From positions 1 to 36,406 of the forward strand of contig CAMWJS010000020.1 of assembly GCA_947174635.1 (NCBI GenBank): a DNA stretch of 36,406 nt. The letters run 5' to 3'. A model generated the notes under the pieces. It did no database searches and was not told the DNA's origin. It saw nothing but the letters and a program-made list of their open reading frames with translations. Both the position numbers and the translations under genes were made by a program. How positions within the stretch are numbered: position 1 is the first letter of the stretch; each line of letters begins with the position of its first letter. Shown here piece after piece: positions 31,444 through 36,406 of this stretch. This DNA is from an uncultured Muribaculaceae bacterium (GTDB lineage: Bacteria; Bacteroidota; Bacteroidia; Bacteroidales; Muribaculaceae).

Positions 31444-31453
31444 TGCAGGGGAT

Positions 31454-32068
31454 TTAATGTTTAACTTTTTCGTTTTCATAGTCGGCCCGGTTGAACAGAG
31501 CGGCGGGCTCTGCCTGTTCGGTTATTGGAGATATAACACCAGGGACAGCTCCGGCGCCGACAGTGGCCGTCGTAATATGTGTGTGGGCATTGTATGAAGT
31601 TACCAGGGCGTTGACTGTCTGTGCCAGCTCGTTCAGTTTATTGGTCAAGTCCTGAATCTTGACGAGGCCGCCGAGCTTGCCGCCGTTGAAAGTAACGGCG
31701 TTTTTGTCGAGCCGGGCGGAAATGTCGCCGACGTCAACGCGCAGGCCGTCGGCGTCCATGACGGCGGAAGTGTCGCCGATGACAATTTCGGCGGACTCTA
31801 TTTTTTCAGTGAGCAGCACGGCGCCGGCGGCACCGTCGGCGACAAAACCGACGACCACATAACTGCCCACCTCCGGGAACAGGCAGAGGCCGAAGTCGGC
31901 GCCCTGATTTGCCTGGAGATTGACGCCGAGCAGCGGGGCGCCCTCATTTATGGGGGAGCAGTCGATTGTGCGGGCTGTTTTGTCTACCGTGTCAACAGTG
32001 CAGACCAGGGCTACCGTTTCGCCGTCGGGCTGTGCGAGCTGTCGGATAATGTTGCGTAAATCTGACAT
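31454..32068 (-). CDS. Baseplate spike / assembly protein, gpV/gp45-like
   Basis: The 204-aa protein begins with a short helix, then an OB-fold-like strand set VALVCTVDTVDKTARTIDCSP and GLCLFPEVGSYVVVGFV typical of gpV/gp45 spike proteins. A repetitive beta segment follows (GDTSAVMDADGLRVDVGDIS, LDKNAVTFNGGKLGG), as in spike beta-helices. The C-terminus has a helix LTNKLNELAQTVNALVTSYN and an HTHIT motif, the H-x-H that often binds metal at spike tips. It would sit under the hub as a membrane-piercing spike. The assignment is by pattern. Confidence 0.65.
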   Translation of the reverse strand: MSDLRNIIRQLAQPDGETVALVCTVDTVDKTARTIDCSPINEGAPLLGVNLQANQGADFGLCLFPEVGSYVVVGFVADGAAGAVLLTEKIESAEIVIGDTSAVMDADGLRVDVGDISARLDKNAVTFNGGKLGGLVKIQDLTNKLNELAQTVNALVTSYNAHTHITTATVGAGAVPGVISPITEQAEPAALFNRADYENEKVKH

Positions 32069-32079
32069 AAGCGAAAGAA

Positions 32080-33033
32080 TTAAGCGACGCGGAGACCGAG
32101 GGTAATTTCCTGACGGAAGCCGTTGTCGCCGTATTTAATCACTACTTTTTTGACCTGATACACTCCCATTTTGTTGCCGTCGATAATAAGGCCGATGGCG
32201 TCGAGAGGGTCAACGAGCTTAAAGCCGAAAGAGGTAAAAGAGCCGGAGAGGCCGTCGCGTTTCAGGCGTTTGATTTCCTGTTCAGCCCAAGCCTTGAGCT
32301 CGCTTTCGGTTTTGTTGTAGGTGTGCAGTGTGCGGTGCTCGCCGTCGCTGTCGCCGACCTCCACCTTGATTTTTTTATTATCCGGCATGAGGCTGACCGC
32401 CTTAACGCGCAGGCGCATATTTTCGGCCTTTTGCTGCTGGAGGCTCTGGTCAGAAATGATGTTAAGCCCGGTGCGGAACGTCTGGGAGGGTGTGGCGTCG
32501 CGCTCAAAGAGGACACCGGAGTAAAGCACCGGCTCTCCGTCCTCATAGCGAAAAAACGAGCGGATGCCCTGTTCTGAGAGTTTGCCGAGCAGAGAGGCCA
32601 CGGTGTCGGCTGTTACGCGGTAGGCACCGAGCGACTGTTCGCCCATGATGTTGAGTCGGTAAGTAATGCCCTGATCTTTCAGCAGCGTTTCGAGCTTAAC
32701 AGAGCGGTAAGTCTTTTTAACGGCAGACATTTGTTTGAGCCGGAACATATCGTCCTCGCATGTGATAACCACCGGCGTTTTGAAACCGACGTCGCGGACA
32801 AAGCCGACAAAAGCGAGCTGGAGGCTGTCGTCATAGCCCAGAGATATGCGCACGCGGTCGCCACGGCGCAGGGGAATCTCAGCCGCGCCGTCCCACTTCA
32901 TTTTTTTAGGCAGTGTTATTTTGGCTTCGGCTGTGAGCTTTTCGGTGTCGCGTGTTATCTCCACGGCAGTAACAAAGTCGAGCGACCAGGAGCGGTCGCC
33001 CTTAATCTCTATTTTTGCGCACAGTCTGAACAT
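32080..33033 (-). CDS. Baseplate hub protein, gpD/gp44-like
   Basis: The 317-aa protein has the layout of late-control gpD / Mu gp44 hub proteins. It has an N-terminal beta-rich domain (FVTAVEITRDTEKLTAEAKI, then IPLRRGDRVRISLGYDD and AFVGFVRDVGFKTPVVITCED). The mid region has the hub-like TVASLLGKLSEQG and YRVTADTV. The C-terminal part has an insert of charged residues (KKIKVEVGDSDGEHR) and ends in a strand YQVKKVVIKYGDNGFRQEI. It lies 11 nt upstream of the spike gene, a pairing also seen in Mu (gp44-gp45). Only pattern similarity is available. Confidence 0.65.
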   Translation of the reverse strand: MFRLCAKIEIKGDRSWSLDFVTAVEITRDTEKLTAEAKITLPKKMKWDGAAEIPLRRGDRVRISLGYDDSLQLAFVGFVRDVGFKTPVVITCEDDMFRLKQMSAVKKTYRSVKLETLLKDQGITYRLNIMGEQSLGAYRVTADTVASLLGKLSEQGIRSFFRYEDGEPVLYSGVLFERDATPSQTFRTGLNIISDQSLQQQKAENMRLRVKAVSLMPDNKKIKVEVGDSDGEHRTLHTYNKTESELKAWAEQEIKRLKRDGLSGSFTSFGFKLVDPLDAIGLIIDGNKMGVYQVKKVVIKYGDNGFRQEITLGLRVA

Positions 33034-33035
33034 TA

Positions 33036-33159
33036 CTTAAACGGTGTTTAACGGGTGTTTAATAGCCATTGAATCCCGGCTGCATTCGGCATAACCAAAA
33101 CAAGTTTTGTTTCTGCGCTCATTTGCACGGGATTTAACGGGGTGTTAAATGGCGTTACC
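33036..33159 (+). repeat. Phased TTTAA arrays E1 and E2
   Basis: In the gap between the gp36-like and hub genes, motifs CTTAA, TTTAA, TTTAA, TTGAA begin at 33036, 33047, 33058 and 33069, exactly 11 bp apart. A second group TTTAA, GTTAA, GTTAC begins at 33133, 33144 and 33154. The unit is close to TTTAACGGGTG. See the findings for the relation to other arrays. Confidence 0.7.
33048..33122 (-). CDS. Possible 24-aa peptide, weak
   Basis: A short frame MSAETKLVLVMPNAAGIQ to LLNTR lies between the gp36-like and hub genes, on the late strand. No ribosome site is obvious and its end overlaps repeat array E1. It might be a real tiny late gene, or the frame may be chance in a regulatory gap. Confidence 0.25.
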   Translation of the reverse strand: MSAETKLVLVMPNAAGIQWLLNTR

Positions 33160-33580
33160 AGTCGTAACGGCTGGGGCTCATGGAGCCGAAGCGCACGGGG
33201 TTGCGGGTGTCGTCGTCGGAGCCGTCGGGGGACTGATAGAGGGGGAGGTCGGGGGAAGCCTTGCCGGCCTGGATGTCGCGCAGCCACTTTATGGAGTCGT
33301 AGTAGAGGCATTCGCGGCGCTCGTGGCCCATATTCTGAGGCAGACGGTGGATCATGAGCCAAAGGGCAATATTTACGGCACACTGCACCAGCATTGAATT
33401 GCGGCAGGGACCGGAGGCGGCAAGAGCGCGGTCGAGGTCATAGCGGTGGCGCAGGTAGGAGGCTATTTGCTCCAGGGCGGCGGCTTCGGCAGTCTGGCGG
33501 ATGTCGTCGTTCTGCGTTATCTGCTTGAACTCGTAGTCGTCGCACACGCTGCGGTAGTCGTCGAGGGTCAGGAATGACAT
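33155..33580 (-). CDS. Mu gp36-like head-tail protein (DUF1320)
   Basis: The 141-aa protein matches DUF1320: LTLDDYRSVCDDYEFKQIT at the start, a helical AAALEQIASYLRHRYDLDRAL, and a segment LVQCAVNIALWLMIHRLPQN near 64-83. The C-terminal end, GKASPDLPLY then TRNPVRFGSM, is also typical. Mu gp36 belongs to head-tail connection. Its start overlaps the upstream gene by 13 nt. Confidence 0.8.
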   Translation of the reverse strand: MSFLTLDDYRSVCDDYEFKQITQNDDIRQTAEAAALEQIASYLRHRYDLDRALAASGPCRNSMLVQCAVNIALWLMIHRLPQNMGHERRECLYYDSIKWLRDIQAGKASPDLPLYQSPDGSDDDTRNPVRFGSMSPSRYDW

Positions 33581-33831
33581 GAGCCGGAAGTGTTACGGGG
33601 TGAAGCCTCAAAAATTGCTATTTCGCGGGCTTTTTCAGCGGTAAGCCCCGGGAGCCTTTTTTGGCGGATCAATTTTTTCACGCCCTGCATTGAGACACAG
33701 ACCGGGCGGCCCTGATGAACGAGCACCAGGAATTTTTTACGGTGGAGGTCGGCAGAGCGGCGAGCCTGACGGATCGCACGATTTTTGCGCCAGTCGAACA
33801 GGAGGGCGCGGAAGAAGTCAATAATTACCAT
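33568..33831 (-). CDS. Small basic late phage protein, unknown
   Basis: This 87-aa protein is coupled to the large terminase gene by a 7-nt overlap. An N-terminal hydrophobic start VIIDFFRALLFDW is followed by Arg/Lys-rich helices (RAIRQARRSADLHRKK) and a strand KFLVLVHQGRPVCVS. The C-terminus is hydrophilic with TAEKAREIAIFEAS. I do not recognise the family. The hydrophobic start is too short for a clear membrane helix, so a holin role is not supported. Confidence 0.65.
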   Translation of the reverse strand: MVIIDFFRALLFDWRKNRAIRQARRSADLHRKKFLVLVHQGRPVCVSMQGVKKLIRQKRLPGLTAEKAREIAIFEASPRNTSGSCHS

Positions 33832-35414
33832 GATACATTTTTAGCGTTAGGGCGCAAGCCTATAGAAGTGTTGTTGACAATATTTTTCTGGCGGGTGTCG
33901 CGCTGGAGAATCCAGATAGCACCCTCGTCGGCGTCGGGGCCGTCGTCATGGCCGCGCATACCCTTTTCAAAGGCCAGGGTCTGGTCAATGCCGGCGAGCA
34001 TGTCGGGGTCGTCCTTTTGCGTTTCGTCGTAGCGGACAAAGCCGCGCTCCCAAAGGGGCGAAACCGCTTCGACGCGCTGGAACTTGTCGGGCTTTTTCCG
34101 TTGGTCGCCGGTGATGGGGAGCTGATAACCGCGCAGCTCACCCTCGCGGCGGAACTCGTCGAGGATGGTGTCTTGCATGAAATTGGCTTCCATGTACCAG
34201 CGCACGGCAATGCCCTGGGCGCGCGTCCACTCGTAGAGGTCATAACACCAGCGGACCATTTCGGCAACGGAGCACTGGCGGACAAATGACCGGAGGTGCC
34301 AGAGCTGAGAACCGGCCTTGCCCCAGAGCTTTGCGGCCTTGAAGTCGTTTTTAGTAGAGCCTTTGAAGCTGGGGTCGATATACAGGACAAATTCGGAAAA
34401 TTTAGACCATGCCGGGCGCTTGCCCCAGCGGATCCACTCGTTGCGGAACACAGCCCCCTCGATGATGGGGTTGTTCATGTATTCCTTTTGAAAGGCACGA
34501 TAACCGGCGACGTCGGCAATGGCCTGCACTTCGTCCGGGGTCCATTTGGCGGCCCATGAGATGGCGCCGTTACGGTCGTAGATGTTCACGCGGGTAACGT
34601 GTACGCTTTTAATGTCGCACCACTTTGCCAGCACCGAATTTTTGGCAATGAGGTTGCCCACCATGATGAAACGGCCGCGGCCGCCGTCGAGAGTGCCGAA
34701 CAGCGCGGAGCGGACCCAGTCGAACAGTTTAGAGACGCGGGCGGGGCTTTCGACCAGCTCGTCGTCGTCGAGGTCGTCAATTATGATGTAGTCCGGGCGG
34801 TGTGAGCGGTAGCGCAGACCACGGGGGGACTGACCGCGGCCACGGGCAAAAAACGCGACTTCGGAACGGGTTACAAACTCGCCCTCTTCCCATGAACCGG
34901 CGTTGTACTGTTCGCCGAAATCGGCAATATAACGCTGGTTGTACTGTAATTCTGCCTGAATGTCGCTGAGCAGCGTTTTGGCGTTATCCTCAGACTTGCC
35001 GACCACCACCATGACATTTATTTCGCGCCCTTTTGTTTTGGCTGTGCCAAAAATTTCAGAGCCTACAATATCCCATGCCATAAGCCACATGGGGATAAAC
35101 ACGTCCATGTTGGTAGATTTGGCGGCGCCACGGTGCCAGACAAAACCGGCCTTGAGGTTTCGGTTTTTCCTGATTTTGTTGGCGGCGTCGATATGGAACG
35201 GTGCGCAGGGTGTCGACTGCCCCGTTTCGGGGTTTTCAGTCCAGTGCGGAAAATAGAAATCTACAAAATCGGCATAATTAAGCAGCAGCCGGCGCAGACG
35301 CGCAAGGCGTTGCTCGGCTGTTTCGTTGATGTTTACGGCAGTGGCGGCCTGCACCGTTTCGCAGTGCTGTTTCCACTTTTCCCGTGCTTTTAATATCTCC
35401 GCTTTCGTAGCCAT
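33825..35414 (-). CDS. Phage large terminase, Mu gp28-like
   Basis: The 529-aa packaging motor combines an N-terminal ATPase and a C-terminal nuclease. The Walker A-like loop is WHRGAAKST (93-101). Walker B with catalytic acid is YIIIDDLDDDE (209-219). The nuclease part shows LYIDPSFKG with Asp347 and a C-terminal DDGPDADEGAIW (490-501), matching the metal-binding acids of the RNase H-like fold. The block MVGNLIAKNSVLAKW near 251 is typical of gp28-type terminases. It is complete and starts 3 nt after the small-subunit stop. Confidence 0.92.
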   Translation of the reverse strand: MATKAEILKAREKWKQHCETVQAATAVNINETAEQRLARLRRLLLNYADFVDFYFPHWTENPETGQSTPCAPFHIDAANKIRKNRNLKAGFVWHRGAAKSTNMDVFIPMWLMAWDIVGSEIFGTAKTKGREINVMVVVGKSEDNAKTLLSDIQAELQYNQRYIADFGEQYNAGSWEEGEFVTRSEVAFFARGRGQSPRGLRYRSHRPDYIIIDDLDDDELVESPARVSKLFDWVRSALFGTLDGGRGRFIMVGNLIAKNSVLAKWCDIKSVHVTRVNIYDRNGAISWAAKWTPDEVQAIADVAGYRAFQKEYMNNPIIEGAVFRNEWIRWGKRPAWSKFSEFVLYIDPSFKGSTKNDFKAAKLWGKAGSQLWHLRSFVRQCSVAEMVRWCYDLYEWTRAQGIAVRWYMEANFMQDTILDEFRREGELRGYQLPITGDQRKKPDKFQRVEAVSPLWERGFVRYDETQKDDPDMLAGIDQTLAFEKGMRGHDDGPDADEGAIWILQRDTRQKNIVNNTSIGLRPNAKNVSW

Positions 35415-35417
35415 GCG

Positions 35418-35888
35418 TTAAAAACTTTCTTTGAGCTTTTCGGAAATGAAAAGGTCGTGATAATGGTTGATTGTTTTCAGCAGCTCCGGCGTAACATTGG
35501 GGTCAAAGCTCATGCGGTATTGCAGCCACTTGCTGAAAGCCATAAACACCTCTATGACGTCAACGACGGAAGTTTTTTTGTCGAGGCGTTCAACGGTAGC
35601 GGCAAATTTGGCGAGCTTGTCGGCGCTGGCTGCGGTTTTCTCCGGCGACGGGTCGGCGGCCAGGTCCTCCAGCAGCACGTTAATGCTGTTTAATATTTTG
35701 TTGACGAGCTCCGGGCGCGTGATGTTTGCGGCGGCGCGGGACTGCTCCCAGTTGCCGTCGCTGACCCATTTTGTAATTGTCTGTGGTGACACTCCCACCT
35801 TTTCGGCGATTAACTTCTGTGGTTCGCCCTGCATATACAGCAGGCGCGCGTGTTCGCGCTGCTGCTCACGTTCTTTTTTAGTTGCCAT
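35418..35888 (-). CDS. Phage small terminase-like protein
   Basis: This 156-aa protein heads the late operon. Residues about 20-52 form a helix-turn-helix (KLIAEKVGVSPQTITKWVSD, then GNWEQSRAA), as in small terminase subunits. The rest is helical with LNSINVLLEDLAADPSPEK and a C-terminal YHDLFISEKLKE. The size and place before the large subunit fit Mu gp27 or DUF1804-type small terminases. It recognises phage DNA for packaging. The leader holds a 9-bp palindrome that may be an operator or late promoter element. Confidence 0.8.
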   Translation of the reverse strand: MATKKEREQQREHARLLYMQGEPQKLIAEKVGVSPQTITKWVSDGNWEQSRAAANITRPELVNKILNSINVLLEDLAADPSPEKTAASADKLAKFAATVERLDKKTSVVDVIEVFMAFSKWLQYRMSFDPNVTPELLKTINHYHDLFISEKLKESF

Positions 35889-36006
35889 TCTTTGCCATAG
35901 TATATTTTATAGGTGCAAAGCGTGCTTTGCACGGTTACATAATCATAAAAAAATACGGGTTTAGGCGCGACCACCATTCTTTGCGTTGCAAAGCGTGCAA
36001 AGCACG
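35885..36006. repeat. CTTTGC/GCAAAG palindromes and repeats at late-operon start
   Basis: CCATTCTTTGC occurs at 35885-35895 and 35974-35984, and TGCAAAGCGTGC at 35914-35925 and 35987-35998. GTGCAAAGC-GT-GCTTTGCAC (35913-35932) is a perfect 9-bp palindrome. CTTTGC-GTT-GCAAAG (35979-35993) is another. A third, CTTTGC-TTAG-GCAAAG, occurs at 36328-36343. These may be binding sites of a late activator or end-binding protein. Confidence 0.5.
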
Positions 36007-36060
36007 ATGAGGCGCGCGATTAAAAACAGTGCAAAGTTGGCTCAAAAAGGCACCATAATA

Positions 36061-36091
36061 AAAAAGAGTGTAAATCTTTTACACTCTTTTT
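36061..36091. terminator. Perfect 14-bp terminator hairpin
   Basis: AAAAAGAGTGTAAA (36061-36074) pairs with TTTACACTCTTTTT (36078-36091) around TCT. It has T-tracts in both orientations, so it can stop transcripts from either side. It separates the late-operon start from the structured repeat and the tRNA. Confidence 0.8.
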
Positions 36092-36139
36092 GCCCGGGGC
36101 GTGAACAATGCGCAATTTTGCGGAAGAAACGCGATTATC

Positions 36140-36188
36140 GGCGGCGCCTCAGCATAGTCGGAACAGGTTCCGCTCTGCATTCGGCTTG
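36140..36188. repeat. 49-bp structured repeat, copy 2
   Basis: It is the partner of 27833-27881 (42/49 identical). The central hairpin is CGGAAC-AG-GTTCCG. Two base pairs differ from copy 1 by compensating changes on both sides. It ends 37 nt before the tRNA. Confidence 0.75.
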
Positions 36189-36225
36189 CGCGATAATTGC
36201 AGTGCTGAACGACTTACAGCTATAT

Positions 36226-36298
36226 CGCGGAGTAGAGCAGTTGACAGCTCGCCGGGCTCATTCCCCGGAGGTCGCAGGTTTGAGCCCTGCCTCCGCCA
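36226..36298 (+). tRNA. Initiator-type tRNA-Met (CAT anticodon)
   Basis: A 73-nt cloverleaf folds cleanly: acceptor 7 positions with a C1-C72 mismatch, D stem GAGC/GCTC, anticodon stem CCGGG/CCCGG, 7-nt loop CTCATTC with anticodon CAT, T stem GCAGG/CCTGC, and discriminator A. An unpaired 1-72 position, A11-T24, and three G-C pairs at 29-31/39-41 are the hallmarks of bacterial initiator tRNA. CCA is not encoded. Some bases are unusual: the D loop AGTTGACA lacks the normal GG, T loop position 56 is T instead of C, and position 37 is T. It may be a diverged phage copy, a host gene or a slightly degraded sequence; errors near the contig end are possible. Confidence 0.7.
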
Positions 36299-36364
36299 CA
36301 ACAATCAGGTATTAGGTAAAAAAGATTCTTTGCTTAGGCAAAGCGTCAAAGACAATTAGATTAA

Positions 36365-36406
36365 CCGCCCCGGACGCTGGGGACACACCCACCCTCCACC
36401 CACCAC
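36365..36406. other. Low-complexity contig end, possible artefact
   Basis: The last ~40 bases are C-rich (CCACCCTCC-type). They contain GACGCTG at 36373-36379, the inverse of the linker seen at the left end, with 10 of 14 matches at 36373-36386. The flanking mosaic-end match is poor, so this is only a suspicion that the end is also adapter-derived. Confidence 0.35.

Larger units (their letters stand above)
19001..36406. mobile_element. Mu-like transposable prophage, right part missing
   Basis: A leftward repressor, a rightward early operon with MuA- and MuB-type genes and GemA, and a Mu-type morphogenesis set (gp28-type terminase, DUF935 portal, MuF, gpG, gp36) define a Mu-like phage. The left end must lie between the host terminator at 19000 and the repressor stop at 19863. 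The TTTAA repeat array at 19165-19255 has relatives inside the phage, so the end is probably left of 19165. Neither a terminal TG...CA pair nor a 5-bp target duplication can be assigned. The right end is not in the window. Capsid and most tail genes are absent. Confidence 0.85.

Noticed and set aside
33568-33831. Holin assignment for the small late gene after the terminase
   Set aside because: The hydrophobic start is only about 12 residues and no second membrane helix is present.
36226-36298. tRNA as the phage attachment site
   Set aside because: The phage encodes a MuA-type transposase, which inserts with little site preference. No site-specific integrase or duplicated tRNA end is seen.
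35986-36315. 109-codon open frame at the right end
   Set aside because: It runs through the terminator, the 49-bp repeat and the tRNA, so it is not a plausible gene.

Overview
The window reads as a contig from a gut-type Bacteroidales bacterium; Muribaculaceae is possible but not provable from this sequence. The evidence is Bacteroidetes-type promoters (TAnnTTTG -7 boxes with TTTG about 19-20 bp upstream), A-rich ribosome binding sites, and the gene content: a single-chain PurL, a PurF-like protein starting MGGFFG, and an etfB-etfA-acyl-CoA dehydrogenase operon. It holds about 19 kb of host chromosome followed by more than 16 kb of a Mu-like transposable prophage that runs off the right end.

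Host part (1-19,000). The first ~90 bases look like an error-ridden sequencing adapter, not genome. Then come a YeiH-family membrane transporter (+), phosphoglycerate mutase gpmI (-), a recJ-recQ pair with a 4-nt overlap (-), a clostripain-like lipoprotein peptidase followed by an MscS channel (-), purL and a PurF homologue lacking the catalytic cysteine (+), and the electron-transfer flavoprotein/acyl-CoA dehydrogenase operon, closed by a strong terminator.

Prophage (from somewhere in 19,000-19,860 to beyond 36,406). A left-end region carries short repeats. A leftward repressor gene faces a rightward early operon through a compact switch of facing promoters and CAGAA-N2-TTCTG palindromes. 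The early operon (20,548-27,276) encodes two small regulators or unknowns, a MuA-type DDE transposase, a MuB-type ATPase, a second P-loop ATPase, GemA, DUF3164 and several small proteins. It ends at a hairpin terminator. The morphogenesis module (35,888-27,331) lies on the opposite strand: small and large terminase, gp36-like, baseplate hub and spike, portal, MuF, gpG-like and a tail-completion-like protein. Major capsid, protease, sheath, tube and tape-measure genes are not in the window and may lie past the right end.

The most interesting system is the MuF protein. Its C-terminal third looks like a papain-fold (glutamine-deamidase type) toxin domain. A small acidic gene on the opposite strand overlaps its 3' end and is a good candidate immunity gene with its own promoter. 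Two other signals stand out: arrays of TTTAA-type motifs spaced 10-11 bp apart in several phage intergenic regions, and a 49-bp element present twice whose hairpin is kept by compensatory changes. A cloverleaf with initiator-tRNA features lies close to the right end.
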